Shown here one piece after another: positions 8,307 to 18,000 of a stretch of 64,000 nucleotides of DNA; position 1 is the first letter of the stretch; each line of letters starts with the position of its first letter. The stretch lies in assembly GCA_963740835.1 (NCBI GenBank), contig CAVUFH010000007.1, forward strand, positions 62,001 to 126,000, written 5' to 3'. The translations under genes and the position numbers were made by a program. The DNA comes from CAVUFH01 sp963740835 (GTDB lineage: Bacteria; Actinomycetota; Acidimicrobiia; IMCC26256; PALSA-610). The notes under the pieces are model-generated. The model saw nothing but the letters and a program-made list of their open reading frames with translations, made no database searches and was not told the origin of the DNA.

Positions 8307-8980
8307 CACAGGGCTCCGTCACTGTCTACGTACACGCCGATGCGTTCGCGGAGGTCCGCCACGGTCGCGTCGAACGCGCCGCGAGTGGCGAAGGGAACCG
8401 GGTCTGGGACCGACCAGTGCAGCCAATCAGGATTCGGATCGAGCTCCTCGTGTGCACGATCGCAGACCGTCACGACCATTCGCGCAATCCGCGGTCTCAC
8501 CTTGGTCAAGCCACGGGGTCGCGCGCGGCTGAGATCCAGTCCGGCGCGCTGCGCGGCTGCAATCGCGCCGGGGTGCACCGCAGCCGCGGGATGCGTCCCG
8601 GCGGACTCGGCGGGTACGTCCAACAGTTGTTGCCAGAGCGCTGCTGCGAGTTGGCTACGTGCTGAGTTCGCGGTGCAGACGAACAGCACCGATCGCGCCT
8701 CGACGGTCGGTCGAGTCACCAAACCCGCGAGCGCGCCGCGCCTCAAGTGCAGGTAGCGGCGACGGCCGTCCCCATTCGAGCGCGACCGCGAGATGAGCCC
8801 GGCGGCTTCGAGCACGTCGAGGTGGTGTGCGAGCAGGTTGGATGCGATTCCAATCCGGCGTTGCAACTCCACGGGGGCCCGATCTGCGACTACGAGCTCG
8901 TCGACGATAGCCAAGCGCACCGCGTCGCCCAACGCCGCGTGGCGGGCTGCGCGCGACTCGACGGAACTTTCCAGCGCCAC
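8306..8980 (-). CDS. ArsR-type DNA-binding domain fused to an LMW-phosphatase/ArsC-like domain
   Basis: 224 residues from GTG 8980 (AAGG 7 nt upstream). Residues 10-85 are a winged helix (ASNLLAHHLDVLEAAG recognition region) lacking the CxC sensor of classical ArsR. Residues 97-224 are a low-molecular-weight phosphatase fold with VCTANSARS (Cys102-x5-Arg108) and the general-acid segment WSVPDPVP. The fusion could couple arsenate chemistry to repression, or simply deliver both activities. It heads the unit with the aquaporin and arsC (stop/start overlap TGATG). It lies divergent to the flavoprotein at 9103, and the 122-bp gap between them contains dyads that it could bind. Confidence 0.8.
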   Translation of the reverse strand: MALESSVESRAARHAALGDAVRLAIVDELVVADRAPVELQRRIGIASNLLAHHLDVLEAAGLISRSRSNGDGRRRYLHLRRGALAGLVTRPTVEARSVLFVCTANSARSQLAAALWQQLLDVPAESAGTHPAAAVHPGAIAAAQRAGLDLSRARPRGLTKVRPRIARMVVTVCDRAHEELDPNPDWLHWSVPDPVPFATRGAFDATVADLRERIGVYVDSDGAL

Positions 8981-9003
8981 ATGCGAACCTTAATAGTACA
9001 AGA

Positions 9004-9039
9004 ATGATTGAGTCAAATATTGTCGAGTCTTGATAGAGT
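9004..9039. promoter_or_regulatory. Operator/promoter region between the ArsR fusion and the flavoprotein gene
   Basis: TTGAGTCAA at 9008-9016 is a perfect 4+1+4 palindrome. It is followed by TCTTGA near 9028, forming a wider TCAA/TTGA dyad. TAGAGT at 9034-9039 is a plausible -10 for the plus-strand gene. The 11-mer ATGATTGAGTC seen here (9004-9014) recurs after that gene at 10499-10509. Binding by the ArsR-phosphatase fusion is inferred from position. Confidence 0.45.
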
Positions 9040-9102
9040 CGGCCTTCCGCATGGGCGTCATCGGAGCTTACGTCCGCATCGAAAGATTGAGCAGGAGGCG
9101 AC

Positions 9103-10467
9103 GTGATCGAAGTTCTCGTCATCGGTGGCAGCGATGCCGGGATCAGCGCCGCGTTGCGCGCCCGAGAAGTTGATGCTGCGAGCGACGTCACCATCGTCGT
9201 GGCGGACGCGTTTCCGAACTACAGCATCTGCGGCCTCCCGTTCTTCCTCAGCGGCGAGACCGCCGATTGGCACGACCTTGCCCATCGCAAAGCCCATGAC
9301 ATCGAAGCACACGGCATCCGGCTAGCTCTCGAGCATCGGGCGCAGCACATCGACTCCGACGCTCGGCGCGTCACGGTGGTCGACCGCACCGGCACCGAGC
9401 ACACGCTGGGCTACGACGAACTCGTCGTCGGCACCGGCGCGGTGCCGATCCAGCCGACCATCGAAGGCCTCGACCTATCCGGCGTCCATGTCCTGCATAC
9501 GATGCAACACAGCTTCGACGTCCATGATCAGCTCGAACGCGGGCAGGTGCGCAGTGCGGTGATCATCGGCGCGGGCTACATCGGCGTCGAGATGGCCGAC
9601 GCCCTCACCCATCGCGGCATCAACGTCACCGTGGTGGAACAACTGGCGTCCGTCCTGACGACCGTGGACGCAGAGCTCGGCGAGGACATCGCCGCCGAAC
9701 TCACAGGCCACGGCATCTCCGTCGTCACTGACACAAAGGTCGATCGCATCCTGGAGAAAGATGGACAGCTGCAGGTCGTCGGCGATCATGGTTTCGAGCA
9801 GTCCACTGATCTCGTCCTGGTCGTCGTCGGTGTCCGACCCGATGTTGACCTCGCGCTTACCGCGGGTGTCGAGCTAGGAGAGCGCGGCGCGATACGCGTG
9901 GACCACGCGATGCGCACCAACGTCGCTCATGTCTACGCCGCGGGCGACTGCGTTCAGACTTGGCACCACCTCACGGAGGAGTACACCTACATGCCGCTCG
10001 GCACGACGTCCCACAAACAGGGTCGCGTCGCCGGACAGAACGCGGTCGGTGGGCAGCGTGAGTACGCCGGTTCGCTCGGCACGCAAGTCGTCAAGATCTT
10101 CGACCTCGTTGCTGCCCGCACCGGACTTCGCGAACACGAGGCCATCCGCGTTGGATACGAGCCGTACACAATCGACCGCACCTTCGACGACCACAAGGCC
10201 TACTATCCGGGCGCAACGCCGCTTCGCATCCGCCTCACCGGCGACCAACGTGACGGTCGTCTCCTCGGCGCCCAGCTCCTCGGGCACTATGGTGCCGAAG
10301 TCTCCAAACGCGTGGACATCTACGCGACCGCCCTGTACCACCACATGACCATCGACGATCTCGCGGACCTCGACCTCGCGTACACGCCGCCGCTCTCGAG
10401 TCCCTGGGATCCAACGCAGATGGCCGCCCTCGCGTGGGAACTCGACCGCCGCCAGCAGACTCACTGA
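9103..10467 (+). CDS. FAD-dependent pyridine nucleotide-disulfide oxidoreductase, CoA-disulfide-reductase-like
   Basis: 454 residues from GTG 9103 with AGGAGG just upstream. It has an N-terminal FAD dinucleotide fold (VIGGSDAGISAA) and a single redox cysteine, Cys43, in NYSICGLPFF, as in CoA-disulfide reductase/NADH oxidase enzymes. A central NAD(P)H fold (VIIGAGYIGVEMA) and the second FAD motif (VYAAGDCVQ) precede a dimerisation domain. It should reduce a small disulfide, polysulfide or O2 using NAD(P)H. The location beside the arsenic genes suggests thiol recycling for arsenate reduction, but that is inferred. An AT-richer promoter shared with the ArsR fusion supports co-regulation. Confidence 0.82.
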   Translation: MIEVLVIGGSDAGISAALRAREVDAASDVTIVVADAFPNYSICGLPFFLSGETADWHDLAHRKAHDIEAHGIRLALEHRAQHIDSDARRVTVVDRTGTEHTLGYDELVVGTGAVPIQPTIEGLDLSGVHVLHTMQHSFDVHDQLERGQVRSAVIIGAGYIGVEMADALTHRGINVTVVEQLASVLTTVDAELGEDIAAELTGHGISVVTDTKVDRILEKDGQLQVVGDHGFEQSTDLVLVVVGVRPDVDLALTAGVELGERGAIRVDHAMRTNVAHVYAAGDCVQTWHHLTEEYTYMPLGTTSHKQGRVAGQNAVGGQREYAGSLGTQVVKIFDLVAARTGLREHEAIRVGYEPYTIDRTFDDHKAYYPGATPLRIRLTGDQRDGRLLGAQLLGHYGAEVSKRVDIYATALYHHMTIDDLADLDLAYTPPLSSPWDPTQMAALAWELDRRQQTH

Positions 10468-10625
10468 CGCACGACAACCGTCGACAAGACTTCGCTCCAT
10501 GATTGAGTCGACGTGATCATCCGAAGGCTCTGACCTCGACCGGGCGGCATGACCCCGACGACCTGACGACTGGGCTGTACACACCTACACTCGTACAACT
10601 GTTTCCGGAGCGCGAGGGCGATCGT

Positions 10626-11210
10626 ATGGAGCACACGCCGACGTCTGTCGGAGTTCTGGATCGGGTTGTGCCGTCCGCGTCGTCCAGTGAGGCAACGCCA
10701 CACGACGATCCCACCGCCGACGAGACGGTCCTCGTGCGCCAGATCCGCTACTTCGTCGCGATCTGCTCGTTCGCCGCGGGCCTGCTCCACGTGCTCGCGA
10801 TGATCGACCACCGCGGCGAACCCACGCTCGCGCGCAGCTTCCTGGCAGTCGCCGCGATCCAGATCGTGTGGGGTGTGCTGCTCATCGTCGACCCCCGCAA
10901 GATCTTCGTGTTGGTCGGCGCGCTCGCGACGGCCGGCTCGATACTCGTGTGGGTGTACAGCCGGACGAAGGGCATCTCGTGGTTCCCCGGTCTCGACCAC
11001 GTCGAGGAGCTCGGCTGGCGTGACGTCGTCACGCAGTTCTTCCAGCTCCTCGCGCTCGCGGGTGCCGCGATCCTCTTGCTACCGGCCCGCGTGCACAAAC
11101 CCGCCGGCAAGAAGATCGAGGTCATCCCGATCGCGGTCATGGCCGTGCTCACGATGCTGACCATCGCGGTGCTCTACGCCGGGACCCACGCCGGCGGGCA
11201 CGTGCACTGA
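10626..11210 (+). CDS. Multi-pass membrane protein of unknown function
   Basis: 194 residues from ATG 10626, chosen because GAGGG lies 7 nt upstream. An N-terminal polar stretch of about 40 residues is followed by about five hydrophobic helices and a histidine-containing tail (GTHAGGHVH). A histidine lies in an early helix (LLHVLAMIDHRGE), which could bind a metal, but I recognise no family. The 158-bp gap before it contains a TTGAGTC-type element (10499-10509) similar to the arsenic-island operator. The 3' end overlaps the convergent atpC end by 62 bp. Confidence 0.65.
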   Translation: MEHTPTSVGVLDRVVPSASSSEATPHDDPTADETVLVRQIRYFVAICSFAAGLLHVLAMIDHRGEPTLARSFLAVAAIQIVWGVLLIVDPRKIFVLVGALATAGSILVWVYSRTKGISWFPGLDHVEELGWRDVVTQFFQLLALAGAAILLLPARVHKPAGKKIEVIPIAVMAVLTMLTIAVLYAGTHAGGHVH

Positions 11211-11625
11211 CGGAGCCTCGCGGCGCGCTCGAGACGCGCGCGGCAACCTCGAGCCGGGTGTTCGCGCGTGCGAGCGCATCTTGCGCGACGAAGTCATCGG
11301 GGTCACGCGCCAGGATCTCCTCGCAGCGCGACTTGGCCTGCGCGGCGCGTTCGACGTCGATGACATCGGCGAGTTCTGCGATGTCGGAAAGGATCGTCAC
11401 CCGGTCGTTCGAGACCTCGACGAACCCGCCGTGCACCGCGAAGATCTGCCGCGACCCGTCTTCGAGGATGAGCTCGATCGGCCACGTCGAGAGCGCGCCG
11501 AGGAAGGGTGCGTGCCCGGTGAGGAACGCGACATCGCCTTCCTCGATCGTGCGGACGATCACCATGTCGGCTTCGCCCTGGTACAAGATCTCTTCCGGCG
11601 AGACCAGCTCGACGTGCAGCGTCAC
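11149..11625 (-). CDS. atpC: ATP synthase F1 epsilon subunit
   Basis: 158 residues from GTG 11625. The N-terminal beta-sandwich is canonical (LHVELVSPEEILYQGEADMV, then GDVAFLTGHAPFLGAL). It is followed by the two-helix C-terminal domain (ERAAQAKSRCEEIL). Epsilon links rotation of the central stalk to catalysis. After residue 130 an unusual Arg/Ser-rich tail runs on past the normal family length and overlaps the convergent gene ending at 11210. It is the last gene of the atp operon, 8 bp after atpD. Confidence 0.9.
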   Translation of the reverse strand: MTLHVELVSPEEILYQGEADMVIVRTIEEGDVAFLTGHAPFLGALSTWPIELILEDGSRQIFAVHGGFVEVSNDRVTILSDIAELADVIDVERAAQAKSRCEEILARDPDDFVAQDALARANTRLEVAARVSSAPRGSVSARARRRGSRRRAPRWSAS

Positions 11626-11633
11626 GAACCAGC

Positions 11634-13077
<1,444 letters not shown>

Positions 13078-13108
13078 AGCGTGCGGGCTCCCGTTCGGAG
13101 TTCGGAAC

Positions 13109-14050
13109 TCAGGCGGTCTGATCGAAGTACGCGACGTCGGCAACTTCTTCGGCTGTGCCCGTGCTGGAACGCAGGGCCTCGGCGCCGCCGACGATCTCCA
13201 TGATCTCGGTGGTGATCGAGTCCTGGCGGGCACGGTTCATGACTCGCCTGAGGTTGCGGATCAGCTCTTCGGCGTTGTCGGTCGCGGCTTTCATGGCGCG
13301 CTGGCGCGCGGCGTGCTCGGACGCCGCCGCGTTCAACAGCGCGGCGTACACGCGCGCTTCGGCGTAGCGCGGCAACAGCCGATCCAGGATCGTGTCCGGA
13401 TCGGGTTCGAATTCGTAGGACGCACCGCCGGTGTCGACTTCCTCGCCCGGCGTCAGGTCCTCGTCGGCGAGCGGCAGCAACGCCCGCACCACGATCTCCT
13501 GCCGCCCCGCGGAGATGAACCTGGTGTACACAAGTTGGACCCGGTCGAGCTCGCCGGCCTCGTACCGAGCGATGAGCGGCTGCGCGATCGCCCGTGCGTC
13601 CTCGTATGAGGGGTTGTCGGTGAAACCGGTGTACACCGACTCGATGTTGTAGTTCCGGAAACGGAAGTAACTCTCGGCCTTCCGCCCAACGGCCACCAGC
13701 TCGTAGTCGTGGTTGCGCGCCGCGTGCTCACGCATCTCGGCTTCGGTCGCGCGGATGACGGAGCTGTTGTACGCGCCGCACAGCCCGCGGTCGGCCGTGA
13801 ACACGACGTGCGCGACGCGGCGCACTGCTTCGCGCTCGACGAGCATCGGGTGGTTGGCGCCTCCGCCGGCGGATTGCAGATTCCGGACGACGTCAGTGAT
13901 CCCGTTCGCGTACGGAACGGCGGCGTGCACGCGCGCCTGCGCCTTGACGATGCGACTGGCCGCGATCAGCTCCATGGCGCGCGTGATCTTCTTCGTCGAC
14001 TCGACGGATCGGATGCGTCGCCGGAGAATTCGCTCCTGGCCACCAGCCAT
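13109..14050 (-). CDS. atpG: ATP synthase F1 gamma subunit
   Basis: 313 residues. The N-terminal coiled-coil helix (RILRRRIRSVESTKKITRAM) and C-terminal helix (ARQRAMKAATDNAEELI) that form the rotating shaft are both clear. The Rossmann-like middle contains VVFTADRGLCGAYN. The length matches actinobacterial gamma subunits (about 300). It lies between atpA and atpD in the standard order and is part of the F1 rotor contacting the c-ring. Confidence 0.95.
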   Translation of the reverse strand: MAGGQERILRRRIRSVESTKKITRAMELIAASRIVKAQARVHAAVPYANGITDVVRNLQSAGGGANHPMLVEREAVRRVAHVVFTADRGLCGAYNSSVIRATEAEMREHAARNHDYELVAVGRKAESYFRFRNYNIESVYTGFTDNPSYEDARAIAQPLIARYEAGELDRVQLVYTRFISAGRQEIVVRALLPLADEDLTPGEEVDTGGASYEFEPDPDTILDRLLPRYAEARVYAALLNAAASEHAARQRAMKAATDNAEELIRNLRRVMNRARQDSITTEIMEIVGGAEALRSSTGTAEEVADVAYFDQTA

Positions 14051-14068
14051 GCTGCTTCGCTCTCTCGA

Positions 14069-15673
14069 CTACTCGGTTCGGAGGGTTTCTTCGGACTGCT
14101 CGGGCCCGACTGCGGCGGCGTCGCTGGCGGTCGGGTCCGCCGCGGCGCGCTCGCCTGCGACGCTCGCCTTGAAGCCGGCCGTGAAATCGGCGACCGCGGT
14201 GGCGAGCGCATCGCCGCCGGGGAGGTCGCCGGTGTCGCGGATCTTCAGCATCAGGTCCACGTGACGCGTCCGCATGTACTCGAGCAACTCGGTCTCGTAG
14301 CGCTTGACGTCCGAAGCCTCGATGTCATCGATGTATCCGTTCGTGCCTGCGAAGATCGAGACCACTTGCTCCTCGACCGGCATCGGTGCGTGCAAGGGCT
14401 GCTTCAACAGCTCGACGAGACGCGCACCCCGCTCGAGCTGCGCCTTCGACACCGCATCGAGCTCGGAACCGAACGTCGCGAAGGCTTCGAGCTCGCGGAA
14501 CTGAGCGAGGTCGAGCTTCAACGTTCCGGAAACCGCTTTCATCGCCTTGATCTGCGCGGCACCACCGACACGGGAGACGGAGATGCCGACGTCGACGGCC
14601 GGACGCACGCCGGACTTGAAAAGGTCGTCCTGCAGGTAGATCTGTCCGTCGGTGATCGAGATGACGTTCGTGGGGATGTACGCGGAGACGTCACCCGCCT
14701 TGGTCTCGATGATCGGCAGCGCGGTGAGTGAACCCGACCCGAGCGCCTCGTTCAGCTTGGCGGCCCGTTCCAGGAGACGGGAGTGGAGGTAGAAGACGTC
14801 GCCGGGGTACGCCTCGCGGCCGGGCGGGCGCCGCAGCAGCAACGAGACCTGACGGTAGGCCTCGGCCTGCTTGGACAAGTCGTCGTACACGACGAGCGCG
14901 TGCTCGCCGTTCTCCATCCAGTGCTGTCCCATCGCGCAACCGGCGTACGGCGCGAGGTACTTGAACACCGCTTCGTTGTCGGCCGGCGCGCTCACCACGA
15001 CCGTGTACTCCAAGGCGCCGTACTGGCGCAGCGTCTCCACGATCTGCGCGACGGTCGAGCCCTTCTGACCGATCGCGACGTAGATGCACTTCACGCCCTG
15101 ACCCTTCTGGTTCAGGATCGTGTCGATGGCGACGGTCGTCTTGCCGGTCTTCCGGTCACCGATGATCAGCTCGCGCTGACCCCGCCCGACGGCCGTCATG
15201 GCGTCGATGGCCTTGATGCCGGTCTGCAGCGGCTCGTGCACCGGCTTGCGCCCGGTGATACCTGGTGCCTGCACCTCGAGCCGGCGCTGCTCGGTCTGCG
15301 GGATCGGACCCTTGGCGTCGATCGGCACACCGAGCGCGTTGACAACGCGACCGAGCAGCCCGTCGCCGACCGGAACGGAGAGGATTCGCCCGGTCGCGGT
15401 GACCGTCATGCCCTCCTCGACGTCTTCGGCGTCGCCGAGGATGACGGCACCGATCGTCTCTTCTTCGAGGTTCAGCGCAAGACCCTGCGCGCCACCCTCG
15501 AACTCGAGCAGCTCGTTGACCGCCGCGTTGGGGAGGCCGGCGACGCGCGCGATGCCGTCACCGACAATCAGCACGCGCCCGACGCGCTCCCGCTCGATCG
15601 TCGGGTGGAACCCTTCGATCTGCTTCTTGAGCACGGCCGTGATGTCTGCCGGGTTAATGGTGAGTTCGGCCAT
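14069..15673 (-). CDS. atpA: ATP synthase F1 alpha subunit
   Basis: 534 residues from ATG 15673. It begins MAELTINPADITAVLK and carries the Walker A motif GDRKTGKT at the non-catalytic nucleotide site. The conserved visiting segment AYIPTNVISITDGQIYL is present. The C-terminus is extended by an acidic/Ala-rich tail (PTASDAAAVGPEQSEETL), as in other actinobacteria. It pairs with beta in the alpha3-beta3 hexamer. It is intact and uninterrupted, in contrast to atpD. Confidence 0.97.
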   Translation of the reverse strand: MAELTINPADITAVLKKQIEGFHPTIERERVGRVLIVGDGIARVAGLPNAAVNELLEFEGGAQGLALNLEEETIGAVILGDAEDVEEGMTVTATGRILSVPVGDGLLGRVVNALGVPIDAKGPIPQTEQRRLEVQAPGITGRKPVHEPLQTGIKAIDAMTAVGRGQRELIIGDRKTGKTTVAIDTILNQKGQGVKCIYVAIGQKGSTVAQIVETLRQYGALEYTVVVSAPADNEAVFKYLAPYAGCAMGQHWMENGEHALVVYDDLSKQAEAYRQVSLLLRRPPGREAYPGDVFYLHSRLLERAAKLNEALGSGSLTALPIIETKAGDVSAYIPTNVISITDGQIYLQDDLFKSGVRPAVDVGISVSRVGGAAQIKAMKAVSGTLKLDLAQFRELEAFATFGSELDAVSKAQLERGARLVELLKQPLHAPMPVEEQVVSIFAGTNGYIDDIEASDVKRYETELLEYMRTRHVDLMLKIRDTGDLPGGDALATAVADFTAGFKASVAGERAAADPTASDAAAVGPEQSEETLRTE

Positions 15674-15745
15674 GTTTATTGGTCACTCCACTTCGCGCCG
15701 ATGAGGCCTGCGGCTTGCGGGGCTCCGTTGCATTCCATCTCTCCC

Positions 15746-16270
15746 CTAGATCCGTTCTTTCAGTTCGGCGAGGCGATGACGAACCGTGCCGTCGATCACA
15801 GTGTCGCCGATGGTTGCGACGAGGCCACCCAGCACCTTCTCGTCGAGGACGACCTTCACCTCCACGCGCTTGCCCGTCGCCTGGCTCAGGGCTTCGGCGA
15901 GCCGGCGTTGCTGCTCGTCGTCGAGCGGTACCGCGGAGCGGACCTCGGCGACCTCGTGCTGACGGAACGCGGCCGCGAGCTCGACGAACCGTTGGACGAT
16001 CGCCATGAGATCGTGACCGCGCCCGGAACCGACGATGAAGGAGATCGTCGAGACCGTCAGTGGCAGCGCGCGCCCTTCGAGGAGCTCCTCGACGATCGCG
16101 GTGCGGCGCTCGCCCGGAAGCGTCCGGTCCGAGAGCGCCATCCGCAGCTCGTCGTTGCCTTCGACGATGCGCGCGAACCGGAACAGCTCGTCCTCGACCT
16201 CACTGAGGTTGCCCTCGGCCCGTGCGACCTCGAGCAGAGAGTGTGCGTAGATCTCGACGCGGTCGGCCAT
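15746..16270 (-). CDS. atpH: ATP synthase F1 delta subunit
   Basis: 174 residues from ATG 16270. The N-terminal six-helix domain (VEIYAHSLLEVARAEGN) is followed by the C-terminal LDEKVLGGLVATIGDTVIDGTVRHRL signature of the OSCP/delta family. It attaches the peripheral stalk to the top of F1. Here delta is a separate gene of normal length. In mycobacteria delta is fused to a b-type subunit. A gap of only 3 bp separates it from atpF. Confidence 0.94.
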   Translation of the reverse strand: MADRVEIYAHSLLEVARAEGNLSEVEDELFRFARIVEGNDELRMALSDRTLPGERRTAIVEELLEGRALPLTVSTISFIVGSGRGHDLMAIVQRFVELAAAFRQHEVAEVRSAVPLDDEQQRRLAEALSQATGKRVEVKVVLDEKVLGGLVATIGDTVIDGTVRHRLAELKERI

Positions 16271-16273
16271 CGC

Positions 16274-16942
16274 CTAGTTGCTCCTGCTGACCTCGTCGAT
16301 GAAGCTGTTGACCAGCTGCATCTGGGTGGTGTGGTCGAGGTTGCGACCGACGATCCGCTCGGCGAGCTCGATCGACATCGACGCGACGTCGGTGCGCAGC
16401 TCGGCCAACGCCCGCTCCCGCTGGAGCGCGATGTCGGCCTCGGCGCGCGCCTTCACCTCGGCGGCCTCCTCTTCGGCCCGGGCGAGCAACTCACGGCGCA
16501 CCTGATCGGCGGACTGCCGCGCCTCCTCGATGATGCGGCCGGCCTCACCGCGCGCGTCGGCGACTTGCGCCTGATACTGCGTGAGCACTTCCTCCGATTC
16601 GGTCTTGGCGGACTCGGCCCGCTCGAGGTCCTCCCGGATGCGCTCCTCGCGGGCGTGCATCATGTTCTGGACCGCGGGAAGACCGAACTTCCACATCCCG
16701 GCGAACAGAACGACGAATGCCAGGGTGCCCCAGATCACCTCGTTCCAGGCGGGGAGCAGCGGGTTCGGTGCTTGCTGGCAGTCGTCGATGGTCTTGTTGT
16801 CGGCGAGCTTCTCGTAGCACTCCTTCGCGGCGTCATTCGCGAAGTTGGGCTCCGACTCCTGCGCGAATGCGGGACCCGCGAGCGCGAGGACCACGAGCAG
16901 CGCGCCGACGAGGGCGAGCGGCAATCGGATGCGTGCACGCAT
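16274..16942 (-). CDS. atpF: ATP synthase Fo b subunit with predicted cleavable signal peptide
   Basis: 222 residues from ATG 16942, which has GGGAG 5 nt upstream (GTG 16945 would be too close). A hydrophobic leader ends at GPAFAQE, resembling a signal peptidase site. About 38 extracytoplasmic residues with Cys42 and Cys55 follow. The usual NPLLPAWNEVIWGTLAFVV membrane helix then leads into a long charged coiled coil (residues 95-200). Most b subunits begin directly with the membrane helix, so the exported N-terminal segment is unusual. It forms the peripheral stalk with delta. Confidence 0.92.
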   Translation of the reverse strand: MRARIRLPLALVGALLVVLALAGPAFAQESEPNFANDAAKECYEKLADNKTIDDCQQAPNPLLPAWNEVIWGTLAFVVLFAGMWKFGLPAVQNMMHAREERIREDLERAESAKTESEEVLTQYQAQVADARGEAGRIIEEARQSADQVRRELLARAEEEAAEVKARAEADIALQRERALAELRTDVASMSIELAERIVGRNLDHTTQMQLVNSFIDEVSRSN

Positions 16943-16958
16943 CACGTCTCCCTTCGAG

Positions 16959-17222
16959 TCAACCGGTGATGATGAAGGCCAACACGAAGCCGAAGAGCGC
17001 GAGCGCCTCGGTGAACGCGATGCCCAAGAACATGGTCGTGCGGACGACGCCGGCAGACTCCGGCTGACGGGCCATGGCAGTGATCGCGTTTCCGACCACG
17101 AGACCGATACCGATACCGGGGCCGATGGCCGCGCCTCCGTACACGATGCCGCGTCCGACCGCAGTCAGACCCTTCTGCAGCTCGCCCGGATCCTGTGCGG
17201 CGATGAGGTGGAGCATGGACAC
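16959..17222 (-). CDS. atpE: ATP synthase Fo c subunit (c-ring)
   Basis: 87 residues. GTG 17222 is chosen over ATG 17216 because AGGAGG lies 7 nt upstream of it. Two helices flank the polar loop RQPE (52-55). Helix 1 carries the small-residue GPGIGIGLVVG packing motif. Glu72 in FTEALALFGF is the ion-carrying carboxylate. The residues around Glu72 resemble proton-type rather than sodium-type rings. It is the known target family of diarylquinolines in mycobacteria. It sits between atpB and atpF in standard order. Confidence 0.96.
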   Translation of the reverse strand: MSMLHLIAAQDPGELQKGLTAVGRGIVYGGAAIGPGIGIGLVVGNAITAMARQPESAGVVRTTMFLGIAFTEALALFGFVLAFIITG

Positions 17223-17241
17223 GCGTGGGCCTCCTAGTGGC

Positions 17242-18000
17242 TCAGTGGTCGGGGTGCATGGAACTGCCGATGTACACGGCAGTGAGGATGGTGAAGATGA
17301 ACGCCTGCAAGAAGCTGACGAGGATCTCGAACGCGGTGAGGAACACGAGCAGTGCGAACGAGAACGGCAGGATGGCGATGTACCACGCGGCGGCGAAGAG
17401 TGACGCGCACAGGACGCTGAACGTCACGAGGATCAAGTGCCCGGCCAGCATGTTGGCGAAGAGTCGGACCGCCTGCGAGAACGGACGGACGACGAGGATC
17501 TGTAGGAACTCGATCGGGGCGACGAGCAGCCACTTGATGAGGAACGGGACGCCTTCCGGGAGCGTCGAGTTCTTCAGGTAGTGCAGCGGTCCCTGCTTGA
17601 TGAACCCGACGGTCCAGTAGATCGCCCAGACCAGCAGGGCGAGGATCAGCGGGATCCCGAACCTCGCGTTCGCCGGCATCTGCACGCCCGGGATGATCTC
17701 GGTGATGTTGCTGAAGAAGATGAAGAAGAACATCGTCGCGAGCAACGGCAGATAACCGAGACCGTCCGGTCCGATCGTCTGCATGATGATCGAGTTGCGG
17801 ACGAAGTCGACGCTCGACTCGGCGATGTTCTGGATGCCGCGCGGCACCATCTGCTTCTTCGAGCCCGCGATCAGGAAGAGTGCGAGCGTCGCGACCGTGG
17901 CGAACAGGTAGATCGCGGCCACCTTGTTGAAGCCGAGCGGTCCCGTCGGCCAGACCGTCAGGTGGGTGATCGGCGGAAATTCGAGTGCGAGCACGTTCAT
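17242..18000 (-). CDS. atpB: ATP synthase Fo a subunit
   Basis: 252 residues from ATG 18000. Five to six membrane helices are seen. The essential arginine lies in the helix segment SQAVRLFANMLAGHLIL, followed by the conserved aromatic C-terminal helix (LVSFLQAFIFTILTAVYIG). It forms the proton half-channels against the c-ring. The ATG overlaps the upstream gene's TGA (ATGA), so translation is coupled. Length and motifs are normal. Confidence 0.96.
   Translation of the reverse strand: MNVLALEFPPITHLTVWPTGPLGFNKVAAIYLFATVATLALFLIAGSKKQMVPRGIQNIAESSVDFVRNSIIMQTIGPDGLGYLPLLATMFFFIFFSNITEIIPGVQMPANARFGIPLILALLVWAIYWTVGFIKQGPLHYLKNSTLPEGVPFLIKWLLVAPIEFLQILVVRPFSQAVRLFANMLAGHLILVTFSVLCASLFAAAWYIAILPFSFALLVFLTAFEILVSFLQAFIFTILTAVYIGSSMHPDH

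Noticed and set aside
14783..16969. Plus-strand open frame of 728 codons opposite atpA, atpH and atpF
   Set aside because: It spans three conserved minus-strand genes and their junctions. Its composition is that of an antisense frame in GC-rich DNA.
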